A DNA stretch of 28,285 bases, from positions 1-28,285 of IMG/VR virus record IMGVR_UViG_3300033064_001296; one strand, given 5' to 3'. Shown here piece by piece: positions 12,368 to 20,509 of this stretch (positions are counted from its first letter, which is position 1; each line of letters opens with the position of its first letter). This stretch comes from a virus. The notes beneath the pieces are model-generated. The model had not been told where the DNA came from. It saw nothing but the letters and a program-made list of their open reading frames with translations, and did no database searches. Both the position numbers and the translations under genes were made by a program.

Positions 12368-12943
12368 ATGCCATATCTAGGTGAGTTTAAGTTAGCAAGA
12401 GAGATTGGCCACATTGCTCCTGGTGGTGGTGATAGACACGTGTGGAGTGCCTGTGAAGAGTGCGGAAAGGAAAGATGGGTACGATATAGAAAAGGACAGC
12501 CTGTTTCACTGGTCTGTCTTCAGTGTGCTAACCAGATAAAGCGTAAGAATATGCTAGGACTTCATGGTGAAAGGGCACGACATTGGAAAGGTGGTTGGCA
12601 AAAAGACAATTCAGGATATGTCCTAATCACACTTACTCCAGATAACTTTTTCTATTCGATGACAAATTATAAAGGCCAGATTAGAGAACACCGCCTTGTG
12701 CTTGCAAAGCATTTGAAGCGTTGCCTTTTATCTTGGGAAATTGTGCATCATAGGAACGGGATAAAAGACGATAATCGTCTTGGTAATTTAGAGCTTATTA
12801 AGGGATTAGGACGTCACAACACACAGGTAGAAAGGCAAATTATTATGCTTCAAAAGAAAGTAGAGGTTTTGCAGAACCGAGTTACTTTGCTTGAAGCTGA
12901 ATTAGTATTGGAGGCAAGAGAATCATGCCGTATAGAACAATAG
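12368..12943 (+). CDS. HNH homing-type endonuclease
   Basis: 191 residues from the ATG at 12368. An N-terminal zinc motif CEECGKERWV with a second pair CLQC (near residues 30-54) precedes the HNH core: IREHRLVLAKHLKR (first His), WEIVHHRNGIKDDNR (His-His and Asn region) and LGNLELI. A C-terminal coiled coil (MLQKKVEVLQNRVTLLEAEL) probably contacts DNA or dimerises. Free-standing HNH enzymes of this type are mobile elements in phage genomes and cut alleles lacking them. The TTG start at 12353 lies inside the terminator T-tract and is rejected. No SD is visible. It overlaps the next gene by 19 bases. Confidence 0.88.
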   Translation: MPYLGEFKLAREIGHIAPGGGDRHVWSACEECGKERWVRYRKGQPVSLVCLQCANQIKRKNMLGLHGERARHWKGGWQKDNSGYVLITLTPDNFFYSMTNYKGQIREHRLVLAKHLKRCLLSWEIVHHRNGIKDDNRLGNLELIKGLGRHNTQVERQIIMLQKKVEVLQNRVTLLEAELVLEARESCRIEQ

Positions 12944-15096
12944 GGGAATTGCCAGATAGCGTTAAAAACCTGCCGAAGGCAGGGCAAGAAATGTATATGA
13001 AAGTTTTTAATGCTGCCTTCAAACAATACGACAACGAGGGCAAAGCTCATGCTACTGCCTGGGCGGCTGTCAAGAATAAGTACAAGAAAAACGACTCTGG
13101 CCAATGGGTAACCAAGGAGGCAAATATGAATCTAAGCGATCAGCAAAAACGCAACTTGCTCCAAACAGCCCTAGTCTCTGAATATGGGCTAAAGGTAGAA
13201 TCCCCTATTCCCAAGAATGTATCCATTGAAGAGGTATTCGATAGCGAGATTGTGTATGCCATTGATGGCCAGCTTTACCAATCCAGTTATGAGCTGGGCG
13301 AGGGCGGACCTACATTCGGTGAGCCCAAAAAGGTATTGAGTACCAAAGTATTCAAGGCAATGGAATCGCTTTCTATGGAGAACAGGCGCTCTTTGCTTGA
13401 TGTTGCGCTTCATAATCGTCTTGGTCTAACAAAAGATGAATACCTATTTATTGAAGATATGACTGAAACCGAGGTATTTTATAACTACAACCGCCAAGCC
13501 TATAAAGCCGCATATTCTATTACTGGAGATAACGTAATCACAATAGGTGATTCCAAAAAGGTTACCCGTCAAGTTGTTTACAAGGCAATGGAAGCTCTCC
13601 GAGAAAAATACTCTGAGATCATCCAGGAAGCGGGCAGACGTAATGCCTCTCTGGACTCAAAACGGATCAAGAAGATAGTTGAGCTATGCCAGGAGCTACT
13701 TTCGTCTGACGAATTCAATGATGAGAAAACCGTAGAGGCTATAAATGAAGCCGATAAAACCCTAGTTTGGCTGAAAGAGCAGGCGGTTTCTAAGGTTGAA
13801 GACGGGGTTAACTATCCTGCCTCTGCCTTTGCCTATGTGCCTGATGCTGCGGAAGCCTCGGGCTGGAAACTTCGAATGTGGGAAGACGCTGAGAAAAAGG
13901 TTACTAAGAATCAACTTAGACTTGCCTCTGCCTCTCTCAGTAAAGGTGGGCTTTCTGGTATTCGCACCGCTATACCCGCTGCTGATTTGGCTGCTGTCAA
14001 GCGCAAGATAAGAGCTGAATATCGCAAATTAGGTGTTGAAGAGGCTGATATACCTGCGTGGATTAAGGAAGTTGAAACCCGGGAGCTATTGCAGAGCTTT
14101 ACTCCGCTTACCGAGGCGAAGTTTGATAAAGGCCGCGCTACTGTAATCGTTATCAAGCCTGGCTTTAACGCCACTGAGGACCGGTACTACCCCGCAGAAA
14201 TGTTAAAGCGTGATTATAAGATATTCGAAGGTCAGAAAATGTATGCTGACCATCCTACTGAGGAAGAAGATCAAGCCCGCCCCGAACGGTCGATAAAGGA
14301 TTGGGTTGCTACATTATCCGAAGTCACTTGTGATGAGTCCGGTGTAGTTTCTGGTATTGCCGAGATTCTAGAGCCATGGTTGATGACAAAGTTGGCTTCC
14401 CTGCGAGATAAGCAGATGCTTTCAGAAATGGGCATCTCTATCAATGCAGTTGGGAGCGCTTCTAAGGACACCATCGATGGCAAGGAAACCCTAGTAATCG
14501 AGAAACTCGTGGCTGCCAGGTCGGTAGATTTTGTAACCGAGCCCGGAGCCGGCGGGATTGTCACATTCTATGAATCGGATAGAGGTCACGATATTGACTT
14601 AGTTGAACTAGCAACCTTAAGGGAGAAGCGCCCTGACTTAATCAAAGCTGTTGAGGCTAAAGTTCGGGCAGAAATCACCAAGGAGGTAAAGAAGGCTATG
14701 GAAAACGAAGAGAAAATCACAGAGCTAGAAGGTACGGTCGCAACACTGACCACAGAGCGCGATGCCCTCAAGGAAGCCGCAGAGAAGGCAGAAAAGGACA
14801 AAGCAACAGCCGAAGCACAAGCCACCATTAAGGAGGCTGTAGACAAGGCCGAGCTACCCGATGCTGCCAAAGAGCGACTAATTGAGAGGTACAAGGATGC
14901 CGAAACCGCTGACGGTATTGCAGAGGCGATACAGTCCGAGGTCGATTATATCGGCAAACTCGCCGAGGCCGGCAAGGTCAAAGGGATGGGTGGAAGTAAA
15001 CCCGATCCCGCAAAAGACAACGAAGCCCTGAAAGAGAGCTTCGAGAAACTCGGCCTATCAGAAGAAGAGGCCAAAACCGCCGCTGAAGGGCGCTAA
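12925..15096 (+). CDS. ChaB-domain, repeat, capsid protease and scaffold fusion
   Basis: 723 residues in at least four parts. Residues 1-62 are a ChaB-like domain (PYRTIGELPDSVKNLPKAGQ). Residues about 78-147 and 157-225 are two diverged copies of one module (each ending VFKAMESL / VYKAMEAL). Residues 295-372 (NYPASAFAYVPD to AAVKRKIRAEYRKLG) are a module I recall next to phage proteases. Residues 388-550 are the maturation protease: MYADHP (H443), MGISINAVG (S505) and RSVDFVTEP (D535), a His-Ser-Asp set as in T4 gp21-like proteases. Residues 560-723 are a charged, coiled-coil scaffold. It would shape the procapsid and then cleave it. Unusually long for the family. Confidence 0.88.
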   Translation: MPYRTIGELPDSVKNLPKAGQEMYMKVFNAAFKQYDNEGKAHATAWAAVKNKYKKNDSGQWVTKEANMNLSDQQKRNLLQTALVSEYGLKVESPIPKNVSIEEVFDSEIVYAIDGQLYQSSYELGEGGPTFGEPKKVLSTKVFKAMESLSMENRRSLLDVALHNRLGLTKDEYLFIEDMTETEVFYNYNRQAYKAAYSITGDNVITIGDSKKVTRQVVYKAMEALREKYSEIIQEAGRRNASLDSKRIKKIVELCQELLSSDEFNDEKTVEAINEADKTLVWLKEQAVSKVEDGVNYPASAFAYVPDAAEASGWKLRMWEDAEKKVTKNQLRLASASLSKGGLSGIRTAIPAADLAAVKRKIRAEYRKLGVEEADIPAWIKEVETRELLQSFTPLTEAKFDKGRATVIVIKPGFNATEDRYYPAEMLKRDYKIFEGQKMYADHPTEEEDQARPERSIKDWVATLSEVTCDESGVVSGIAEILEPWLMTKLASLRDKQMLSEMGISINAVGSASKDTIDGKETLVIEKLVAARSVDFVTEPGAGGIVTFYESDRGHDIDLVELATLREKRPDLIKAVEAKVRAEITKEVKKAMENEEKITELEGTVATLTTERDALKEAAEKAEKDKATAEAQATIKEAVDKAELPDAAKERLIERYKDAETADGIAEAIQSEVDYIGKLAEAGKVKGMGGSKPDPAKDNEALKESFEKLGLSEEEAKTAAEGR

Positions 15097-15120
15097 GTAA
15101 AATACACAGGAGGCTAAACA

Positions 15121-15219
15121 ATGGGAGAAATAATTTACTACCCACAAAAGGGAGGCATCAAAGAAGTGCCCTCCAAGGATAAGAAAACAACCGATAACGA
15201 ACCAAAGGGAGGTAAGTAA
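15121..15219 (+). CDS. 32-residue Lys/Gly-rich small protein
   Basis: AGGAGG at 15109-15114 precedes the ATG; the TAA at 15217-15219 is one base before the next ATG, and the end of this ORF carries the SD of the next gene. Product MGEIIYYPQKGGIKEVPSKD plus a Lys/Thr tail. It sits between scaffold-protease and a decoration-like protein. Function unknown; could simply be a leader peptide. Confidence 0.5.
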   Translation: MGEIIYYPQKGGIKEVPSKDKKTTDNEPKGGK

Positions 15220-15220
15220 A

Positions 15221-16195
15221 ATGCCGACAACTGCTGGAAGATACACCGCCGGATTAGATGCCGGTACTGAAGTCTCGTCTACTTATGAAGGTAGACATAT
15301 TACTATGTTAGAGAGTGAACTATTTCACCCTTACGATTCAGATGGTTACGTTCAGAAGGGTGATCCCGTAGTCGTACAGACTACAACCGGCTACATTGTA
15401 GGTGTTGCCTTTGCAACTGCTACTGCTGCAACTGACTACATCGCCATAGATACTGAGGGAATTTGGAACATGACAGTCTATGCCGATACTGATGATGTGT
15501 GGGCCACAGACCAAACAGGTGCGGTCACTCCAGGCGATGCCCTCTTCATTAACCGTGTAACAACTGGTGCGATTACTGCCGGTGTAGGTGCTTGTGGTAT
15601 TAGTAAAAGGCGTGACAAAGCAACGCAAGTCCCATTTGGGTTTGCACTTGGCACAATAGCCGATGCAGCCGAGGGTGTCATTGCTGTCAAGCTTCACAAC
15701 CAAGGGTCTTTCGATCTTGTATCTGCAATGCTAAACAGAGCAGTAGCAGATGGCTCAATGGGTTGGTCATTCTTCGCAAGGCAAACTGATGGCGAGTCTG
15801 AAGGGCTATGTGGTTATCTTGATGGTACTATCCTTGGCACGAACACCGGTGCTGTCTATGGCTTAGGTCTTTGGTTAGCCCTGGATGCCGATGCTACTAT
15901 AGCTGGCGAAATCATCACCCCGCTCGATGTAGGCATCTACTCAGGTGCGGCTCAAGCGGCAGCAACCCTTTACGGTATTCAGATTCAATTCCAGTTAGCT
16001 GGCGCCCCAGCTTCTTTATACAACTTTAGACTGAGCCATATCCAGACGGTAGACGCCATGTACTATGCGAATGGTGTGGGTGCTGTGGGCTTTATCGCTG
16101 ACGCCACTACGGAAAGCACGAAAACTGGTGGGATACCGTATGTCGATATCGCTGGCACTGTTCACTGGATTCGGCTTTACGATGACGAGAGCTAA
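15221..16195 (+). CDS. Capsid decoration-like structural protein
   Basis: 324 residues, beta-rich. Residues about 28-150 resemble the DUF2190-type capsid cement or decoration fold (YVQKGDPVVVQTTTGYIVG, then AVTPGDALFINRVTTGAITA and FALGTIADA). Residues 160-324 are a second beta domain (GSFDLVSAMLNRAVADGS to YNFRLSHIQTVDAM, PYVDIAGTVHWIRLYDDES) of the kind found repeated in phage head proteins. Its place between the protease-scaffold and the major capsid protein supports a head role. AAAGGGAGG is the SD. Confidence 0.75.
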   Translation: MPTTAGRYTAGLDAGTEVSSTYEGRHITMLESELFHPYDSDGYVQKGDPVVVQTTTGYIVGVAFATATAATDYIAIDTEGIWNMTVYADTDDVWATDQTGAVTPGDALFINRVTTGAITAGVGACGISKRRDKATQVPFGFALGTIADAAEGVIAVKLHNQGSFDLVSAMLNRAVADGSMGWSFFARQTDGESEGLCGYLDGTILGTNTGAVYGLGLWLALDADATIAGEIITPLDVGIYSGAAQAAATLYGIQIQFQLAGAPASLYNFRLSHIQTVDAMYYANGVGAVGFIADATTESTKTGGIPYVDIAGTVHWIRLYDDES

Positions 16196-16242
16196 AGAAT
16201 ACAGGTAAACAATAAAAAAGGAGTGAAAAGAAGTAAGGCAAA

Positions 16243-16584
16243 ATGCGTAAAATCAATCTAAAGGACTACACAGTGACAGTGAAATCTCCGGATAGGCTTA
16301 ACCTGGGGGGGGAGATAGAGGCAGAATACCCCTTTAACATGAAAGACTCCGTAATAAATATCCTCTTTATACCCCAGCTTAAATTAAACGGCGTTGAGTT
16401 GCTGAAAGCTAATGTGCTTGGTCAGAAGATACTAGCTTGTGAAAGCGATGAGATTCTTTTGGAAGATGCAGAATGGCAAAGACTCTCAACTGCCGTAGGT
16501 GCAGCCCAGGGATTTGGAAGGATGGAGGTTGAGTTTGTCACACGCATCAGTCAGGCGGAGGTGGTTGAGGTGATACCAAAATAA
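16243..16584 (+). CDS. Conserved-looking phage head-region protein
   Basis: 113 residues, lying 17 bases before the major capsid gene. MRKINLKDYTVTVKSPDRLN opens a small strand region; PFNMKDSVINILFIPQLKL and LEDAEWQRLSTAVGAAQGFG follow, then VEFVTRISQAEVVEVIPK. I recall proteins with a K-L-K-DY-V start, a L-L-F-P-L centre and an E-W-L-A-G-G/N-E-V-R-I end next to capsid genes of other phages, but the role is not known to me. Possible capsid assembly chaperone. The ATG follows a spaced AAGGAG. Confidence 0.75.
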   Translation: MRKINLKDYTVTVKSPDRLNLGGEIEAEYPFNMKDSVINILFIPQLKLNGVELLKANVLGQKILACESDEILLEDAEWQRLSTAVGAAQGFGRMEVEFVTRISQAEVVEVIPK

Positions 16585-16601
16585 ACTAGGAGGTTTCAAT
16601 T

Positions 16602-17753
16602 ATGGAACTTATGAAGTTAATGGAGGACTGGAATGGATATGTCAACATTAACGATGTTGGCAGAGGCGAGGGTTATGAGCAGAAATTGAAGGAGACGATT
16701 GACCTGCTCAGTAACGCCCGTGGCCTTCCAGCTCACAAGCACGAATACCTACTCCGGGAAGCAATCACTACATCCGACTTCCCTTACCTGTTCGGTGACG
16801 TACTGGATAGGCAGGTACTGGCCCAATATAAGGCCACTGAATCGACCTGGAAGAAATACGTCAGAACATCTACGGTCCCGAGGCTTTTCCCGCAGATTGG
16901 CGGATATAGGTTCGCCATAACCGGCGGCGACCAGCGCCTAGACCAAGTGGCTGAAAAGGGCGAGTATCTGGCCAGCGCCAGGGATGAAGCCCAATATACC
17001 CTGTACGTCTACAAGTACGGCCGCCAATTCGACATATCCTGGGAAGCCATGGTCAATGATGATCTGGATGCCCTAAAGGATACCCCGATGCGGTTCGCTA
17101 AGGCTGCACTCAGGACAGAGCAGTATGCCGTTATAAACCAATACGCTGATGACATTGGTACTCATGGTGCCGGAAACCTGTACGACAATGCCACGGCTAA
17201 CCAGGTCAACGGTTCTGTAGCCTTGCTGACCATTGCTAACCTGGAAGCAGCTCTGGAAGCTATGGCTGGATGGAGAGATGCAGGTGGAAGCCCGATATAC
17301 AACAGGGCAAAATACCTCGTTGTCCCGCCCGCGCTTGAAATGACAGCTCGCCAAATCCTGACCTCGGCAACTAAAATGTGGCTGTCAGACGATGCTCTTC
17401 CCGTTGCTCCTACGCCATATCCAACAACTAACGTAGTCTCGCAAATGGGGCTAGAGTTAATCGTAGAGCCCTGGTTACCGGTTGCTGATGCAAGTAATGG
17501 CAATACCGCTTGGTATCTGTTCTCTGATCCCAACGATATAGCAGCCCTCGAGGCTGGTTATCTGAGGGGCCATGAACGGCCAGAGATTTGCATGAAGGCC
17601 AGCGACAAGGTGACCGTTGGTGGTGGAGCAATAACGCCAATGTCCGGAGACTTCGCAACCGACAACATCTTCTATCGTGTTCGCCATTGTTTCGGCATTG
17701 TCGAGCTCGATTGGAGAGCAACCTATGGTGGAGGTTTAGTCAACGGCTGGTAA
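16602..17753 (+). CDS. Major capsid protein
   Basis: 383 residues, near the usual length of an HK97-fold capsid protein. After an N-terminal helical arm come LREAITTSDFPYLFGDVLDR, YVRTSTVPRLFPQIGG, the strand-rich YTLYVYKYGRQFDISWEAM with DLDALKDTPMRFAKAALRTE, ANLEAALEAMAGWRDAGG and YLVVPPALEMTARQIL, ending in GIVELDWRATYGGG. This pattern matches the Mu gpT/HK97-like capsid proteins. TAGGAGG precedes the ATG. It assembles the shell around the scaffold; a strong hairpin follows the gene, as expected for a very abundant message. Confidence 0.92.
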   Translation: MELMKLMEDWNGYVNINDVGRGEGYEQKLKETIDLLSNARGLPAHKHEYLLREAITTSDFPYLFGDVLDRQVLAQYKATESTWKKYVRTSTVPRLFPQIGGYRFAITGGDQRLDQVAEKGEYLASARDEAQYTLYVYKYGRQFDISWEAMVNDDLDALKDTPMRFAKAALRTEQYAVINQYADDIGTHGAGNLYDNATANQVNGSVALLTIANLEAALEAMAGWRDAGGSPIYNRAKYLVVPPALEMTARQILTSATKMWLSDDALPVAPTPYPTTNVVSQMGLELIVEPWLPVADASNGNTAWYLFSDPNDIAALEAGYLRGHERPEICMKASDKVTVGGGAITPMSGDFATDNIFYRVRHCFGIVELDWRATYGGGLVNGW

Positions 17754-17763
17754 GTTAAATTTG

Positions 17764-17809
17764 CTTGTCGGGGTAGAGGGGTTTCTCCTTTCCCCTTTGC
17801 CCCGGCAGG
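17764..17809 (+). terminator. Strong hairpin after the major capsid gene
   Basis: CTTGTCGGGG (17764-17773) pairs with CCCCGGCAGG (17800-17809), a three-base internal loop follows, and AGGGG (17777-17781) pairs with CCCCT (17792-17796) around a ten-base pyrimidine loop: 15 pairs in all, three of them G-T. No U-tract follows, so it is more likely an mRNA-protecting or attenuating stem than a full intrinsic terminator; the genes beyond must still be expressed. Confidence 0.6.
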
Positions 17810-17824
17810 ACTATGGAGGTAAAT

Positions 17825-18127
17825 ATGGGAAATTCAGCGATTGACTTCCCTTGGGTCCCAACGAACTTTACGGGGACGGATGCAATAATCCAGACTGGGG
17901 CTTGTGTCATGCACAACATTACGCTCAATGGCACGACTACAGTTGGCGATGTTGCGATATATGATGGCATTGATGCTACAGGTACGCTTAGAGGGACGCT
18001 AACATTTCGCTCCGCTGTCCAGGTGTCATGCCAACCAATAACTCTAAACTATGACTGCGAGATGGCAACCGGTATTTTCCTGGATGCTACTGATTGGGCG
18101 GGTAGTTTGACTGTAACGCATAAGTAG
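17825..18127 (+). CDS. Small beta-rich head protein (decoration or fibre candidate)
   Basis: 100 residues from the ATG at 17825, which has TGGAGGT five bases upstream; the ATG at 17813 lies before that SD and is rejected. FTGTDAIIQTGACVMHNITL opens a series of strands: TTVGDVAIYDGIDATGTLRG, SAVQVSCQPITLNYDC, ATGIFLDATDWAGSLTVTHK. The alternating Thr/Gly strands suggest a small jelly-roll or decoration fold. It follows the capsid gene, as head-surface proteins often do. Function inferred from position only. Confidence 0.75.
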   Translation: MGNSAIDFPWVPTNFTGTDAIIQTGACVMHNITLNGTTTVGDVAIYDGIDATGTLRGTLTFRSAVQVSCQPITLNYDCEMATGIFLDATDWAGSLTVTHK

Positions 18128-18134
18128 GTGAATC

Positions 18135-18308
18135 ATGGCGCAAGATAGAGAGCCGTATAACTCTAAATATTGTAAAGAGGTAAATTGTTCTGATAGATCG
18201 GGAAATAAGTGTACCCTTTCGACCTGTGAACGTATTGGTGGCGACAAATGGGCTGCTTATTTCACAACTTATGATGAGTTAGCAGACGGAGATAAGGTAG
18301 ATGCCTGA
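18135..18308 (+). CDS. Small Cys-rich protein
   Basis: 57 residues with an ATG at 18135; a weak SD (TAGGTGAA) precedes it. Four Cys, at residues about 13, 18, 26 and 31 (YCKEVNC, KCTLSTC), could form a zinc site or disulfides. The rest (DKWAAYFTTYDELADGDKVD) is acidic. The last eight bases overlap the start of the next gene. Not recognised. Confidence 0.65.
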   Translation: MAQDREPYNSKYCKEVNCSDRSGNKCTLSTCERIGGDKWAAYFTTYDELADGDKVDA

Positions 18309-18609
18309 TCCTAGAATATGGCCTATAGAAAGCTCGGAGATATCTGGTATTGCGATTGGTGCGATCAGTATGTTAATTTTGGCTGCTGCTACTCCAGGGC
18401 GTAGAGCCGATGCAGATTTCACTAATGATAGCGACTGTGTAATTTACCTTGCAAGAGGGGAGGATGCAGTTGTCGGCTCAGAAATCAGGTTAAATCCTAA
18501 TGGTGGATCATATCATATCGGCACTAACAATCTATGGGAGGGGACAGTTTATGCTATCTCCGAAGGCCAGAAATGTAATATCGCTATTATTGAGGGGAGT
18601 AGACCGTAA
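18301..18609 (+). CDS. Small beta-rich virion protein, probable head-surface
   Basis: 102 residues. AISMLILAAATPGRRADADF, TNDSDCVIYLARGEDAVVGS, EIRLNPNGGSYHIGTNNLWE and GTVYAISEGQKCNIAIIEGS form a row of strands resembling small phage beta-sandwich proteins that stud heads or fibres. GGAGATAAGG is the SD. The stop overlaps the next ATG in a TAATG junction. Specific role unknown. Confidence 0.7.
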   Translation: MPDPRIWPIESSEISGIAIGAISMLILAAATPGRRADADFTNDSDCVIYLARGEDAVVGSEIRLNPNGGSYHIGTNNLWEGTVYAISEGQKCNIAIIEGSRP

Positions 18610-19427
18610 TGGGCGGAGAAGGAATACATAATCCAGCAGATGTTGATTTTGATGCAGCTTATCTTTATTTAGGCTATATCTATACGGTTTGCATAGGCAT
18701 ACAAGCCGAAGTTGCAGGGTTAGACGGCGATGCCATGAGGGGAACTGATGGTGCGCTGTTGGCTGCAAGTTATACAGCCGAGAGGGGTACAGACGATGCT
18801 ACCCTTCAAGCCACATGGACTGATGCTATGGCTACAGCGCTGGCTAACTACACAGCAGCGCGCGCTGGATACCTGGATGAGCTTGCCGCGGCTAATCTAC
18901 CGACTGATATTGCTGCTATCATAGCTTGGATTGGTGACATTTTATATGACCTATCAATAGTCGAGCATGAAACATGTAACCGCATCCGTATTTACCCACG
19001 AGAGCCAAGCGAGGTAATATCGATCAACTCAGACGCTGCAGCCGATACATGGGGGGACTGGACTGAGGTTGTGCCGATAAATACTATCGGTTTTGAATAT
19101 CAGCCTGTAGGCGTGATGGTCGAGAATGTAGATGCAGTTGCGACATATATGATTCAGTTCGGGTATAGCACAGTAGACGGTGACGACCCTGTGACGTCTC
19201 AGACTGTCGGCGAGCAGCGATGGCCAGCTTTCGCCTTTCCTCTAAAGGCACCGATGCTTGACTTATTTCTACAAGGCAGGGAATGTCCTACTAACTCTAA
19301 GCTATGGGCTAGGATAAAGACAGAGACTACCAATGTCGACAACTGCGTTATCAGTATTACCATTGCGAGGCATGTTCCAATAACTAACGAGTTGGGGCAC
19401 CTGGCTACATGGCCTTGGGCAACATAA
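18609..19427 (+). CDS. Structural protein with GTDGALLAASYTA motif
   Basis: 272 residues. Residues about 45-85 hold two copies of one unit (GTDGALLAASYTAERGTDDA, then TLQATWTDAMATALANYTAA), a motif I recall from phage fibre or head-spike proteins. Helices follow (DELAAANLPTDIAAIIAWIG), and residues 130-272 are a beta domain (NRIRIYPREPSEVISINSDA, IGFEYQPVGVMVENVDA, SKLWARIKTET). Likely virion protein at the head or neck; exact place not determined. The ATG is coupled to the previous stop. Confidence 0.7.
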   Translation: MGGEGIHNPADVDFDAAYLYLGYIYTVCIGIQAEVAGLDGDAMRGTDGALLAASYTAERGTDDATLQATWTDAMATALANYTAARAGYLDELAAANLPTDIAAIIAWIGDILYDLSIVEHETCNRIRIYPREPSEVISINSDAAADTWGDWTEVVPINTIGFEYQPVGVMVENVDAVATYMIQFGYSTVDGDDPVTSQTVGEQRWPAFAFPLKAPMLDLFLQGRECPTNSKLWARIKTETTNVDNCVISITIARHVPITNELGHLATWPWAT

Positions 19428-19437
19428 GGAGTAAATT

Positions 19438-19770
19438 ATGACAGATATTGAGATAGTACGATTACTCATCGCCGATACGGATTCTGGTCAGTTTACCGAT
19501 GTTCAGATTCAGGCGTTCCTTGATTTAGCCGATGATGCTCTATTACTAGCTGCCTCTTATGCCCTGGAATCATGGGCGGCCTCACTTACCAGTGGCCTAA
19601 CATCTGAAAAGATAGGAGACTATGCTTACACTCAGAAGAATTCAGAAAATAAGATAGCTCTAGCCAAGAAATACAGAGAAGAGTTCGCTCTTGGCTCGGG
19701 CCCGGTGGTTGACTGGGCATCAATGGACTTAGAAACTGTAGGGGAATACCCAATAGAGGAGAGCGAGTGA
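19438..19770 (+). CDS. Head-tail connector (adaptor) protein
   Basis: 110 residues, all helical. EIVRLLIADTDSGQFTDVQI, QAFLDLADDALLLAASYALE and KIALAKKYREEFA follow the helix pattern of gp6/gp15-like adaptors: a short Asp-rich turn, an Ala-rich helix, and a C-terminal helix. These bind below the portal and extend its channel. SD AAGGAG is just upstream. The GTG of the next gene overlaps its stop. Position between head and closure proteins supports the call. Confidence 0.78.
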   Translation: MTDIEIVRLLIADTDSGQFTDVQIQAFLDLADDALLLAASYALESWAASLTSGLTSEKIGDYAYTQKNSENKIALAKKYREEFALGSGPVVDWASMDLETVGEYPIEESE

Positions 19771-20123
19771 GCTATACCAGTTTACTAATTAACGACTGTA
19801 CCGTATATCGCTATACAACGGGGGCAGCCGATGCCTACGGACAACTAACTGTCGGTGCGACCTGGGATGCTGTTGCCGCCTTGTCGGATATAGCCTGCCG
19901 AATAGTATCAGCCAAAGGCAAAGAGGTTGTTGTTGGTGCCGAGGTTGTCGTTGCTGATTATAAGCTATTTCTTGGAGATGTGGTTCTAAGCGAACAGGAT
20001 AGAGTCAAGGTCTACTGGGGAACGGTAGATGCATGGGTAGAATACGAAATATTGTTAGTGAACGACATCCAGAACGGATCAGACAGTCATCACAAAGAGT
20101 GTTATTTGAGGATAGTCAGATGA
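19767..20123 (+). CDS. Head closure (stopper) protein
   Basis: 118 residues from a GTG overlapping the previous stop. The beta-barrel pattern DCTVYRYTTGAADAYGQLTV, DIACRIVSAKGKEVVVGAEV, ADYKLFLGDVVLSEQDRVKV and a final YEILLVNDIQNGSDSHH is that of SPP1 gp16-like or gp9-like closure proteins, which plug the connector and receive the tail. The order adaptor, closure, gp10-like, terminator is canonical. Confidence 0.8.
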   Translation: MSYTSLLINDCTVYRYTTGAADAYGQLTVGATWDAVAALSDIACRIVSAKGKEVVVGAEVVVADYKLFLGDVVLSEQDRVKVYWGTVDAWVEYEILLVNDIQNGSDSHHKECYLRIVR

Positions 20124-20509
20124 AACTTAACGTGAAGATAGACTTCAATTCCAAAACCGAAGAGGCTGCGGATAAAGCCCTGAAGGCTGCTCGGCTGGCC
20201 ATGCGAGATACTGTGGTTGCCATTTGGTCTGATTCCATAAAGCCACCTTCGCCTTACCTAACTGGACACAATCGGCGCTCAATGGTAGGTGAAGTATCAG
20301 GAATGGGGGAGATTAAAAAAGGCAGAGATGCCGTACCAGAAAAAGTTGTGGATGATAGGAAATTAGAAGGTGCTATCTATTCGACTTCTGGTTATGGCGG
20401 TTTCCTGGAGACCGGTACCAGAAACATGGCTGCTCGGCCTTATATCAAGCCCGCTGCCGACAGGCACGTTCCCAACTTTCCCAAACGCATGAAGGAGCAC
20501 TTAGGATGA
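20120..20509 (+). CDS. HK97 gp10-like tail completion protein
   Basis: 129 residues from the ATG at 20120, coupled to the closure gene stop by ATGA; a longer reading from 20033 only adds shadow sequence. The core SPYLTGHNRRSM, GAIYSTSGYGGFLETGTRNM and AARPYIKPAADRHVP matches HK97 gp10, a neck protein needed for tail joining. The basic tail PKRMKEHLG is usual. Confident from the GFLETGT/ARPYIKPA pair. Confidence 0.9.
   Translation: MKLNVKIDFNSKTEEAADKALKAARLAMRDTVVAIWSDSIKPPSPYLTGHNRRSMVGEVSGMGEIKKGRDAVPEKVVDDRKLEGAIYSTSGYGGFLETGTRNMAARPYIKPAADRHVPNFPKRMKEHLG

Noticed and set aside
20033-20119. Upstream start of the gp10-like gene
   Set aside because: The extra 29 residues overlap the closure gene and do not fit the family; ATG at 20120 is coupled to the preceding stop.
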